Source of the DNA: Chlamydoabsidia padenii
Lineage: Eukaryota; Mucoromycota; Mucoromycetes; Mucorales; Cunninghamellaceae
Assembly: GCA_025330725.1 (NCBI GenBank)
Contig: JAIWND010000063.1
Coordinates: 21,770-85,769, forward strand
Direction of reading: 5' to 3'
Length of the DNA: 64,000 nucleotides
This document shows, one piece after another, positions 1-10,305 of the stretch. Under the pieces are notes generated by a model. It was given only the letters and a program-made list of their open reading frames with translations, did not search any database and was not told the origin of the DNA. How positions within the stretch are numbered: position 1 is the first letter of the stretch; the number at the start of each line of letters is the position of its first letter. The translations under genes were made by a program, and so were the position numbers.

Positions 1-317
1 ACAAAGTCTCTTGTTGACTGAAGGAGCAAGGTGGATGCCATTGTTCAATGTGGGGTATCTTGTCATGCCAACATAGTTTGGGAAAGCGAGACTAGCCCCC
101 CATTTATTTAAATGCTTTTGACAAGGAGCGGTCATAAAAAGAATACAGTCTCCAACCATCGTTTTATGTGTTCGATAAAGTCAATGTCAAAACTTGTCAC
201 CCAAAGCTTTTCATCCCCTCACGAAAAACAATTTAAATCCCGACTACGACAGCGGGATTGAATTATAGAAAAGGAAAAAGATAATCCCCCCTTCTCTTTC
301 ACTTTATTAAACAGAAC
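1..317. other. Left-edge spacer and promoter of the peroxiredoxin gene
   Basis: I see no supportable coding sequence here. Two copies of the recurring promoter element lie back to back at 231-242 (ATTTAAATCCCG) and 253-265 (CGGGATTGAATTA), about 55-85 bp upstream of the peroxiredoxin ATG. A pyrimidine-rich stretch follows just before the start codon. Bases 1-200 may be the 3' flank of a gene outside the window. Confidence 0.5.
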
Positions 318-1016
318 ATGGTAATACTTTTTTGTAAAAAAAAAAAAAAGCATGACAAAAACTAACCAGTTTATTATCTCTCTTTACTAGATTCAAGCTG
401 GCGATATTGTAAGTACGACTGAAACTCATCATGATTCACTCATTAAACTTTTGTCTTTCCCTCCTAGATTCCAAACGGTACTCTTCAACATGTCCCCTAT
501 ACACCCAATGAAGATATAATGGCCTGCCCAATGTAAGTAAAAAAAAAAAAAAAGGCTACTTTATATATCAAAAAAGAAAACTGATCACACTTGTCTTCTA
601 GTCCTCAACCATACAAGATCCACGACCAACTCAAGGGCAAGAAAGCAGTTATCTTTGCCATCCCCGGCCCATTTACCCCCGCGTGCTCAAACACCCATGT
701 CCCTGGTTTCCTGACCTCTCGCCAAGCCCTTCAAGCCAAAGGCATTGACCAAGTGATTTGCCTATCAGTGACTGATGGATTTGTTATGAATGCGTTTGGC
801 AAAGCTAGTCATGTCCAAGACAAGATGATCATGGCGGGTGATGGTAGTGCGGATTTCGTCAAGGCGCTTGGTCTTGACCAGCAACTTCCTGGCATGGGGA
901 TCCGATCCAAACGATTTGCGGTGGTGGTGGATGATTTGGTTGTCAAATACGTCGGGGTGGAAACCGCTCGTGGAGTTACTGTCTCTGGTGCAGAAGCTGT
1001 CCTTGCTAAACTATAG
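318..1016 (+). CDS. Type II (PRX5/AHP1-like) peroxiredoxin
   Basis: Thiol peroxidase that reduces H2O2 and organic hydroperoxides, normally cytosolic or mitochondrial in fungi. Exons 318-320, 391-408, 468-532 and 602-1016 give 166 aa, the usual length of this family. The peroxidatic site is clear: PGPFTPACSNTH places the catalytic cysteine at residue 57, followed by VICLSVTDGFVM, typical of PRX5. There is another cysteine at 27. The start is unusual: exon 1 consists of the ATG alone, followed directly by GTAATA, and exon 2 is only 18 nt. Both introns rejoin in phase and restore the canonical N-terminus (IQAGDIIPNGTL). Introns 1 and 3 carry A-runs near the 5' splice site. The family call is secure. 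The first exon rests on splice consensus and phase only. Confidence 0.93.
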
Positions 1017-1143
1017 TTTTGTATCATCTCTTTGTATTCTATATTAAATAAAAATCATGTTGTAGTGTAAAATATAGACCCACGGACTGTAAAATGCAAA
1101 TATACCCCCTGATGTGATTCGGGATTTGAAAAACAGGGTCCTT

Positions 1144-1692
1144 TTATTTCGGTAAAAGAGGTGGTTTCTCCTCACTAGGATGAAAACTCGTAACACAATG
1201 CTCGATCCATGCCAACGTGATAAAAATCATTTCACCCACCAGGGCAATCATGATAAGGTACTTTAATCCATCCACTGTCGACCACCTCACATCTATCCAT
1301 GGTTGTGTCTTTTGATCAAAAGCAATACAAAACAGCCAGCAAAGCGCGAGGGAGAGGGGCATGATAAATTGGTACAAGAGATCGAGAGCCGTCTTCCAAA
1401 ACCCCACAGGACTGGCGGCCTCGTCGGGTGTGATCAACCACAGTCGATTGGAAGGGACCATCAAGAACAAAGGACAAAAAATCGACACTTGGGCTGCCAC
1501 CATGGTGACAATCAGTCTCCGGTCTCTGATTAATGCTGGACCGATCGGGTCGTTTGTGTGTAATAATGTGAATAGCGACGTGCTTTCTTGACTATAGCGA
1601 CCCAGTGACAGGAAAAGAATCAAGGTGGCGAGAATCAAGACCGAGGCGCGAAGCCAATGAAGAGTGGTATGAATGACACTAGGTTGGTCCAT
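1144..1692 (-). CDS. Hypothetical four-TM membrane protein
   Basis: Single-exon ORF of 182 aa from the ATG at 1692. I do not recognise the family. Four hydrophobic segments are visible: near residues 12-32, 55-77, 100-125 and 140-165, with short polar loops and a proline-rich C-terminus (EEKPPLLPK). The layout resembles MARVEL-type or other four-TM fungal proteins, but no signature motif supports that. An in-frame ATG 17 codons upstream (1743) would add a lysine/phenylalanine-rich leader translated from an A/T-rich stretch. I prefer 1692 because that leader looks like 5' UTR. The gene converges on the peroxiredoxin gene, with only 127 bp between stops. Confidence 0.6.
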   Translation of the reverse strand: MDQPSVIHTTLHWLRASVLILATLILFLSLGRYSQESTSLFTLLHTNDPIGPALIRDRRLIVTMVAAQVSIFCPLFLMVPSNRLWLITPDEAASPVGFWKTALDLLYQFIMPLSLALCWLFCIAFDQKTQPWIDVRWSTVDGLKYLIMIALVGEMIFITLAWIEHCVTSFHPSEEKPPLLPK

Positions 1693-1740
1693 AATGTAAA
1701 AAAAAAGAAGGAAAAAGAAGAAGGATACCTTGAGCTTTTT

Positions 1741-2188
1741 CATTTATGCAAATATTTCTTGTGGTTTTGACCCTCCCCCTTTTCAACCGGAGATTAAAAT
1801 TAGTTTCATTTTGATATGTCCTTTTTGGGATCCCCCCCATAACACTAGATAGTGTATGATACTGAGGTATGTATGTATTGTATTAACATTAATAAGATAT
1901 AATAAAATGATACATAATGAGCCAAGTTGTCATTTTTCATTTGATTGTCCTCGAGGTTGAATCACTCGTGATCGGAATTTGAAATTAATCATGCAAAGAT
2001 CTGTCCGTACCATACCCACCTCTAAAAAAAAAGATACATCCCCCCTTATACAAGTACACATCCAGTTGTGACCATAAACCAAGTCAGACTACATGCCGAT
2101 ATCAGGAATGTTCGGAAAGTATGATCAAAAGTCTTATATTTATTTGATTTATTATTCTTGATAGGTGACTATACTATGCTAATGTGGA
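1741..2188. other. Spacer between two minus-strand genes
   Basis: No coding signal seen. It holds the 3' flank of the derlin gene and the upstream region of the four-TM protein. An imperfect copy of the promoter element (CGGAATTTGAAAT) lies at about 1975-1987. Confidence 0.4.
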
Positions 2189-3150
2189 TCAAGTAAGTCG
2201 ATGCCCACGACCCCAGTTATGTCCCCCCATAAAATTAGTTCGTTCTTGTCGTTGTTGTTGTTGTTGTTGTTGTTGACCAGGCCATACGTAGCCTACACCA
2301 GGCGCTCGATGACCGCCTACCGAGGCAGGAAAAAGTCGTTGTAAAAAACCAGGTGTTGCCAAGTACTGTCTTCCCCCTCGACCAGGATGGATGGTTTTCA
2401 AGTAATAATAAAGGTGCGCTGAAGCAATACCATACAGTGTGCCATAAGGAACTTGACCACCACTAGCTACATATTCATATCCTGCTACCACCCAAGGTAA
2501 AAAGATCGCCTACAAGGCAAAGGTTAATTCCAATCCATCCTATCACTTTTTCCTTCTTTTTTTTTTTTTTTTACCTTGAATTGAAGTCCAAACATAAAAG
2601 AAACTTGTTGATCAGCATAATGTTTTGACCAAAGATACATCACAGTGGGTACAACAGCACTGCTTAGTACCACTATATTTTGGAAAAAGCCATCCAATAA
2701 CTACAAGGGATTAATATACCATTATTATTTTTTAGTCTACTTACTAGTTGTACACCTGATGTCAATAATAAAAAGTAGATATAATCTGATGTTCGTCCTT
2801 GGAACACATCCAGTTCTAATTTGGTGCTATAGGTATACATAAAGTAAAGATCAAAGGCAAACGATAGATTAAGTGAGCGCAAATAGAATGAGGTGACCAT
2901 TCGCCAAAGCTATATGTAAGAAGAAGAAAAAAGTATTAGCATGTGGTTTGATATGAACCTTTCAAGTTACCTGAAGTTTCCGGTAGACAAATGGCCAAAC
3001 GAGATAAAGTCGTTCCGCTTTGACTAGACCTACTGCAGAGCTAACAGAGAGTGCAACTGTTGTGGTAATGATGGCTTTCGTCACTGGTGGCAATCCATTG
3101 TACCAACGAAGAAACTCGTTTTGTACAGTCGTTTGTGGTGGAGGTGGCAT
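2189..3150 (-). CDS. Derlin (ER-associated degradation rhomboid pseudoprotease)
   Basis: ER membrane protein of the ERAD retrotranslocation machinery that works with Cdc48/p97 and the HRD1 ligase. Exons 2971-3150, 2745-2909, 2575-2700 and 2189-2509 join in phase 0 to give 263 aa. Diagnostic features are the N-terminal PPVTKAI, LWRMVTSF after the first TM (derlins have WRLVTNF), and in exon 4 LPWV, then a rhomboid-like GIASAHLYYYL, then the loop before TPGFLQRLF. The C-terminus has a glutamine run (eight Q) and ends in NWGRGH, matching the SHP box that binds p97 in derlin-1. The third intron (2510-2574) starts with an A-run immediately after its 5' splice site. A promoter-element copy lies at 3235-3247, 85 bp upstream of the ATG. 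DER1 versus DFM1 type is not resolved; the SHP box favours the DFM1/derlin-1 side. Confidence 0.95.
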
Positions 3151-3234
3151 GGATGAAAGAAGACAAAGGACACACACAAAAAAATTAAAAATAAAATCCC
3201 CCATCTTTTTTTTTTTTTTTTCCAACCCCATGTG

Positions 3235-3247
3235 ATTTCAAATTCCG
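3235..3247 (-). promoter_or_regulatory. Recurring promoter element upstream of derlin
   Basis: ATTTCAAATTCCG on the plus strand is a one-mismatch copy of the window-wide CGGGATTTGAAAT element. It lies 85 bp upstream of the derlin ATG. Confidence 0.5.
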
Positions 3248-3315
3248 ATCCCCCCAGTGGAAATCCCTTACGTGTGTTCATGCAAGAGGTTTATATATAA
3301 AACATGTTTATTAAA

Positions 3316-4757
3316 TTATTCATCAGAGATATCCATATGACTAGTCATATATTCTGAAGGACGACGCGCATTGAGATTGGATAGTTGTACAAGACCGGGA
3401 TGATGTGTCATGATGGTATCTTGATTGGAAGGTAAAGTGGAGCTGTAAGAAGGAGGTGGATTCAATAGAGGAGTAACCAAGGATCGACAAGATTGCAGTC
3501 GTGCTTCCAGACTCTAATAAAAAACAGAGTGAGTTTCATACAAGCTATTATGATTCATCACCTTACCCTGACTCTGCCCACCATGTCTTGGACCATTTTG
3601 ACAGGATTCGTACTTGAAGAAGAAGAGAAAGTTGGTGACCCATTTCGAGGAATACGAGATCGTCTTGCATTGTAAGAGTCATAATAATAGGATGATGATG
3701 ATGATTTGTCAGGTGTGGAAGGTCGTGAATTATCATTATGTTGCCTAGTGAGTCGTTGTTGTTCTTGTTCCAATTCCTTGTTCTTCTTGGTTACTGATTC
3801 CAATTGATGTTCTATTTCCTCCAATTGTGCCTTTTGTTTTGTTGCCTTGTTACGGTAGATGGATAGTTCTTGATTGACCTCTACAGGAGACAATGAATTA
3901 GATCATTATGTTTCCCTTATTTTAATTGACCTACCATTGAGTTCATCCTTGAGTCGTTGGGTTTGTTCCGTCAGTTGATCCTTGGTGGCAATTTCATTTT
4001 CTATTATTATTAGATAGTATGGGGTTAAACACATTTGATGTTCCATCATCTGCATATTTATTTATTTACCGAGAATGACATTTCTTTCAATGGTCTTATT
4101 AAGTTTGACTTCCAAGTCTGAGAGGGAAGAGGTGGCAGCTCTTTACAAAAAAAAAAAAAAAAAAAAAAAAAGACAAGTTTACTAAAGTCCCATTATGTTC
4201 GTCTTTATGATTACCTTTCTGTGCGTTCCAAGTCATCATTGTCCAGTTCCAGTTCCAAGATCTTTTTCCTAAACATTTCCTCCGTGGCCCGTAATATATC
4301 AATTTCCCTTTGCATCTGCATCATGGTAATACTTTGTTCATGTTTCGCATCTGTAAACTTGGTCTATACATACATAATAAACAATGTGAGTTACAAGTCT
4401 GTTCCTTTATTTTATTATTACCTTCCATTCATCAGCATCCCTTCTTGACCGTTCACATTGGGATTTCAGTTCCTTGTAAGCCTTTTCTGTTGTTTGCAGT
4501 TCCTTTTCCAATTCTTCTTCCAGTTCCCGTGATGATATTTGGAATTCATCAAGAGCAGCCCGAGTATCTTGTAAGGTGTTTTCCAGGTTTTCCGCGTGGT
4601 TTCTGTAATAGTCCAATTCGTCTTGCACATTATTGAATTGCCTAAAAGAATGATAAAAAGGGTCAACGTCAGGTCCCATCTATGTATTGTTTTGAAAAGT
4701 AATCAAGTAGCTATTTACTTACATGATGCGTGACGATACAGACATGTCCATGGCCAT
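3316..4757 (-). CDS. NudE/NDEL1-family dynein regulator
   Basis: Coiled-coil adaptor that links LIS1 to cytoplasmic dynein and acts in nuclear migration and transport. Seven exons (4723-4757, 4422-4641, 4215-4363, 4070-4140, 3935-4000, 3567-3880, 3316-3513) give 350 aa with consistent phase. The first 190 residues form a continuous heptad coiled coil. The NudE signature is LENTLQDTRAALDEFQ, then SSRELEEELEKEL, then NDDLERTER and LNKTIERNVILENE, as in animal and Aspergillus NudE. The C-terminal half is serine-rich and likely disordered (SSSSS runs near 240-275). Exon 2 starts at 4641; extending it to the upstream ATG at 4679 would put a foreign peptide inside the coiled coil. Intron 3 contains a 25-nt T-run as its polypyrimidine tract. 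A perfect promoter element lies at 4839-4851. Confidence 0.93.
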
Positions 4758-4838
4758 GATTGCACGAGTTGAAGAAAGAAGAAGAAGGGAAAAAAAAAAA
4801 AGTAACCCGACTCTTTTCAACTTTGGGTTGGAAAATAT

Positions 4839-4851
4839 CGGGATTTGAAAT
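4839..4851 (+). promoter_or_regulatory. Perfect copy of the recurring promoter element (NudE gene)
   Basis: CGGGATTTGAAAT, 82 bp upstream of the NudE start codon and read on the strand opposite to the gene. This copy defines the consensus used elsewhere in this annotation. Confidence 0.55.
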
Positions 4852-4968
4852 GTATAGAAAAAAATAAACTTCTCATGCATGATTTAAAAACAAAGACCAC
4901 CAACATTGATTGTACTCTAGTTTATTAAGAGGATATCTACAATAATATATAATATAATGAAAGTAATA

Positions 4969-5205
4969 CTAGGGATCATCGGGCCGATTAATAGCATCAT
5001 CTTCTACATCAGTATGATCATTCTTTCCAAGAAAGGCGTGGCCAGACAGTTGGTAAAGAGGGACTTTATCTTGGTCAGTACGCATATTCCAGCCCAGTGA
5101 TAGAAGCAAGACAAGAATCACCAGAGCTTGATACCTTCTCCGAACTTCCAAGCATTCTACGATTCTTGATACATCCCAAATCTGTCCTTTTCCCTTTATT
5201 ATCAT
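4969..5205 (-). CDS. Small single-pass membrane protein, hypothetical
   Basis: Intronless 78-aa ORF of unknown family. A basic segment (EVRRRYQ) is followed by a single hydrophobic helix (ALVILVLLLSLGW, about residues 27-41) and a polar, acidic tail ending DAINRPDDP. It could be a small ER or mitochondrial tail or signal-anchored protein. It sits between the NudE upstream region and the PIF1 stop, 101 bp from the latter, on the same strand. No promoter element was found upstream. Support is the open frame, plausible topology and spacing only. Confidence 0.5.
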   Translation of the reverse strand: MIIKGKGQIWDVSRIVECLEVRRRYQALVILVLLLSLGWNMRTDQDKVPLYQLSGHAFLGKNDHTDVEDDAINRPDDP

Positions 5206-5306
5206 CTTCTCACAAACATCACACGAGTTGTATAAAAAAATAAAAAAAAGAGAGAGAGGACATGCAATATAAATATGTTTATTATAAAGGAATTGGTTAA
5301 AATCTA

Positions 5307-8031
5307 CTACACACTTTGTAAAGATTGGTAAAACTTGGCCACCTTGGGAGACGCTGTCACCTTTTGAGGATTAAAGTTAATGATTTGTAACGAGTGGAGA
5401 GAGGTCGCTCTGGACAAGGCAACATACGCCATACCATCTTCAAAGGATTGACCCAGATCCACCTTGACCCGTTCAAGAGTTTGACCCTGACTTTTATGTA
5501 TAGACATTGCCCAAGCGAGAATAAGAGGTATTTGTGTTCTATTAGCCAATTCCGTACCATCTATTTCAAATAATAATAATAATAAGATTACAAAGGACCC
5601 CTTATTATTCACACTCTTACCTGGTAAAGTCATAGACCAACGATCATTTTCAATGACAATTTCCCGGTCATCTGCAAATCGTACCACCGGATAAGGTTTC
5701 ATCAATATCTCTTGAAGATCGAGTTCCGACGTCTGATCCCTCTTGTTGGGTGCCATTCGTTTACGTAGTGATCCGATCGTATTGTATTTTCCTTCCCCGA
5801 CAAAGCCAACCACAATACCAAGGGATCCATTCACCAACGTACTATCCATGTTCTTCAATAGCATGACTTGGGCATTCTTCTTGAGTCGAATGAGGCTGGG
5901 GGCAATACAACTTTCCATCTTTTTGGGATCTTTACCAGAGTCGAATGCCTTGAATTCATGCATAGGTCCAGTCAGGGCGTCTAGACGAGTATTATTCGAT
6001 TGCTCCACCTGCCTTCGTAAGGGGTATCTACAATAAAAACATTAGTTTGTGGCCAGTTTTTTTGTTGGACATGGTACTTACAATTCCGCTGGTTCGATTT
6101 TCGATTCTGGTAGAGGCCGATTCAGTGACTTGAAGAGTTCCAGAGCTTGAGGGGAGAGTCGACCAATACGCATTTCGTTCAAGACGTCAATAAATACTAC
6201 AGTATCATAAAATAAAAAAAATGGTTTAGTATCCACACAAAGTATGCCTTCTTCTTACCTTGATCCTTTTGCCGGAAAACATGAGTTAACACGACCGTTT
6301 TCTTCATCACAGTGGGCCACGTTTTAGCTTCAAAGGCAAACCCAGAGGCTTTTACTGGAGGTAGCTGGAAAAAGTCACCAGTGACAATCAACTAGAGAGA
6401 TCTGATTTAGTTCCCTCTCTCTCTCTCTCCCTTTGTATAGATATACTGTACCTGAAGTCCTCCAAAAGGTTCTTGCTTCTGGCAAAAGTGCCGAGCAATG
6501 GCTTCCAATTTGTCGAATAAAGCAGCATCTACCATGGATACTGAGAAAAAGTTTAGTGAGTGAGTGAAGGTGAGGGGGGTCCAATACTTACTTTCGTCAA
6601 TGATCAATACCTTGGTCTTTTCCCACCGTTCCCTTGATACTTTCCTGCTATCAATTGTCTTGATCAAGTTTTCAAGCGATTCTTGACCCATGCCTATACC
6701 ACCAAAGCTAACAGAGAGAGAGAGAGATTAGACAAGGTATATAAATCCCAACATCCATGTCTTACCTATGTAAAGTACACCCGCTGATATTACAAGCGGC
6801 GATGCCAGTGGATGCAGTCACCGCCACGCCTTCACCAAACCGAGACTTGAGTGCATTGATCATTGCCCGCATGAGCACCGATTTCCCCGTACCTGCATTA
6901 AAAAAAAAAAAGTTAACACTATTCATTTCCCCTCCTTTATTTACCTGCTGAGCCAGTAAAAAAGACACTTTTTCGTTCCTTGATAACCATATCCAAGACC
7001 CGTTGTTGTTCCTGAGATAACTGTGGTGCATATTCCTTCTTGACCGGTGCAGATGTTGTTGTTGTTGTCTTTTTTTGAGGTGTCTTCTTCTTCTTGGGGA
7101 ATAACGAGGTACTTTTGCCGAAACCTTCCCAGGTAGGTGTTTTGTTGAAGAGTGGTATGGGGGACGTTTCCCATGGTTTTTCTGAAGACACGGCGACCGA
7201 GGACGAGGGTGGTTTGTAATGTTCAACTTGATGAGCTCGGTGGCTGCCACCGAATCGAGAGGAGCCTAAAAAGTTGGGTGCTACATAGTCGAATTGAGGC
7301 CGTGCTTTTGATTGTACCGTGGAGGCTGATCGTTGAGAAGAGGTTGGTTGTGAAGAGGTCGTGTATACTGAGGCTGATCGCGATGAAGAGGTTGTGGAGG
7401 GTTGTGAGTGTACTGAGGTTGATCGCGGTGAAGAGGTCGTGGATGGTTGTGAGTATGCTGAGGTTGATCGCTGTGAAGAGGTCGTGGATGAATGTGAGTA
7501 AGTTGGCTGTGAATCAGACAATGATTCTGTCAACAGGGACGCCGATACATCTTGGCTCGAGTTAAAAGAAGACACCCCAGAAAGACGATTATTCGATCCA
7601 TAGGCCGGTCGTTGTACAGTTTGCCGAATCACTGGTTGTAATCGTGGTTTTTTACGGACAGATTCAATACTAGGTTGCTGTTGCTGCTCAGGTTGTTTTT
7701 GAGATGAGAATCGAGGTCGGGATCGTTGGACATGACCGAGACCGTGCATGTTGAATTTGGATGAGGAGGATTCCATTTCAATGACTTGTGATTGACTGGA
7801 ACTTGTCGATGACTGACTAGAGATGGAAGACATAGTAATGGTATTGTCATTATTATTATTTGTTGTAGTTGTGCTGTCCTCGCCGTCGCTATAAAGGTCG
7901 TCTGTGGTGAGATCATAAGTGGTTGGCCTTTTTGGAGTTGGTGGTGTGTCTGGTGGTTTGGCTGGTTGTGGTTTAAAGAAGCCTAAAAGTGTGCCCTGTT
8001 TTTTGGTCGATGGATTCTTCTTGGGTGGCAT
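5307..8031 (-). CDS. PIF1: PIF1-family 5'-3' DNA helicase
   Basis: ATP-dependent DNA helicase of superfamily 1B that acts at telomeres, G-quadruplexes, replication forks and in mitochondria. Eight exons (6945-8031, 6766-6892, 6592-6707, 6452-6540, 6259-6391, 6082-6196, 5621-6027, 5307-5560) give 775 aa. The N-terminal 340 residues are low-complexity Ser/Thr/Gln. At residues 12-19, QGTLLGFF fits the PCNA-interacting (PIP) consensus QxxLxxFF. The helicase core shows Walker A GSAGTGKS (about 359-366, split by intron 1), [19 protein letters not shown] (Walker B), [19 protein letters not shown], and the C-terminal [12 protein letters not shown] and YVALSRATS motifs. Repeats of SQPSTTSS type occur near residues 215-265. 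The assignment is secure. Nuclear versus mitochondrial targeting is not settled by sequence, although the PIP box suggests nuclear replication. Confidence 0.96.
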
Positions 8032-8872
8032 TAAAGGATCTGAATATAAAAAAGTGGAAGAAAAGTTAAAAAAAAAAAGAAACACGGTCAGCGCGCTTTT
8101 TAACGATTCATATTCAAACCCAGCTTGGCAAATAGACGAGTAAATTTAATTTTTCGTCGATTAGGGAAACTTTAGCCCCAGTGGCTTCCTATAGGCTTCA
8201 TCTCATTAATGCGAACTATGATGGCCAATATCCTGTATAAGATTGTTTTGATCATCTGATTTTTTCTTTTTCACACTATATGAAAGAGCTTTTTAAATTC
8301 TTTTCAACTTTCCTTGGGGATGCCCACCCCTTTAACAAACAACAACAACTTGTCAGTCAATTCTTGGATGAGAATATGGCTGGCACCCCTCCTTTGAGAG
8401 GGATGGGTACGGGGCTTCGGTCAACAGTAAGTGAAAAAGAAAAGGAAACCCACATACTTTCCACATAATATTAACTGATATTTCATCCTCCGCTTATTCG
8501 ACGAAAAATTCAAGTTACCCCAAATAGACGTGCATGAATTTACTTTATCAACAATGTAAATGAATTATTCAGTCATCAACGACTATGTTAATAATTATCT
8601 TTGAAATCAAAAAGCATTGATGATGGATTGATCTACATATTAGAGAAATGGAGACCGAATGTAGTCCCACAAAGGCAAATTTATGCAATTTTACAACTAC
8701 TATCAGTTGACCATGTATAATCTATATCTTTATAAAGTTGTTTTTGGACATTTATAGAGTACACATTAATGATATACTGATTTTATTGATAAAAGTTGAA
8801 AGAATATATATATAGGGGAAGGGGGTAAAAAAAAAAAACAACTGGGGAATATGTGGGGAAGCCTATCAGATA
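8032..8872. other. Spacer upstream of PIF1 and downstream of RdRP
   Basis: An ORF at 8280-8468 (plus, 62 aa) contains a possible 5' splice site (GTAAGTG near 8429), but I found no convincing second exon or homology, so it is not called. Otherwise the region is AT-rich without coding signal. The PIF1 promoter lies just above 8031, and only a weak ATTCAAACCC match to the recurrent element occurs near 8110. Confidence 0.35.
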
Positions 8873-9482
8873 CTACATTAAAAGAATTTTTGCCAGATCT
8901 TCTTCTGTTGCATCTACATCTAGAGTGATATGATTGGCGGGTGAGACTGGAGGTGGGTGATGTCTGCCAGAGTTACTGTTGTTAGTTGGTGTTATGAAAT
9001 CAAAGTTGTTGTTGTTGGATGCTGTTGTGATATCCAAGGGTATGATCCCATCGTCTTCATCGTCTTCATCTTCGTCTTCATCTTCTTCTTCTTCTTCTTC
9101 TTCTTCTTCTTTGTAGTTGTCGCCATCTTTGTCGTCCCGATTAACCAAACTGAGTTGGTTTTCTATGGTGTAAATTTTCACCACGTTGTCATTGCCAGCA
9201 CCATTAGCTTCTTCATTATCATCGCCATTATCATTATCGTCATCATCGTCATTGTCATTGTCATCACCATCGTCATTGTCATTGTCATCACCATCGTCAT
9301 TGTCATTGTCATTGTCATTGTCATTGTCATTGTCATTGTCATTGTCATTGTCATTGTCATTGTCATTGTCATTGTCATTGTCATTGTCATTGTCATTGTC
9401 ATTGTCATTGTCATTGTCATTGTCATTGTCATTGTCATTGTCATTGTCATTGTCATTGTCATCACCATCGTCATCGTCATCG

Positions 9483-9514
<32 letters not shown>

Positions 9515-10246
9515 GTCCTCATCATCGTCCAAGTCCTTCATCAAGAAGACGCCATCAGAACCATGAGAAAGGTATTTCTTGATTATCGATTCATCCACCG
9601 GCTTTTGTGCGTCGTCAGAAGGTTGACGGTGCGCGAATCGCTTCCCCAGGTTTATCAGCACGTCGTCCACCACCCATGGGAAACTGAAGAAGTTACCTTC
9701 CACAGACTGATCCCGGTCATGTTCCACAGGATGATATGTGACATAATACCAAGCTGCCGCCTTGGCATCAATGTCGGTTGATGATGGAGTTGATCCTTGG
9801 AATTCACGGTAGAATTCATTACGCCAGTCTGTCTTCATTGCCTCCACCGCTGCCGCCGTTTGTTTGAGTAGGTCATAATCGCTCTTCTTGTTACCACGTT
9901 TTAGCCAAGTCATAACAAAACCAGATATCATCTCTGCTTCAGTTTTCACCCCGTATTGGTTCATAAGAGCGGAGAGATCCTTGTTATATTTAAATCGAAG
10001 TTGGCGCGCCTTTCCGATGTAGCGTTCCATTCCCTCTACCCGAAGCCGAGTATCGTAAACTGTTTCGCCAACCAGTTTTGATTCGTACCCGTCATAGTCA
10101 GCCTTGTCAATTTGTCGGTACATTTGTCCTAGCACCTTTTTGGATTTATACATAGGCTTGTCAACTTTTTCCATAAAGTCGGGAAAACGGTGCACCCGAA
10201 GTTGCTCGTGGAATTCAGCAGGTACACCAGTCTTAGGGAAATCTGA

Positions 10247-10305
<59 letters not shown>

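Noticed and set aside
8280..8468. 62-aa ORF upstream of PIF1
   Set aside because: It has a splice-like site but no second exon, no recognised homology and no promoter element.
9295..9462. Possible CRISPR-like array
   Set aside because: A simple 6-bp tandem microsatellite without spacers; the genome is eukaryotic.
8957..9781. 274-aa plus-strand ORF rich in alternating Ile/Val
   Set aside because: It is the antisense translation of the Asn-Asp and Asp repeat of the RdRP exon; other frames of the same repeat give Ser-Leu and Met-Thr ORFs.
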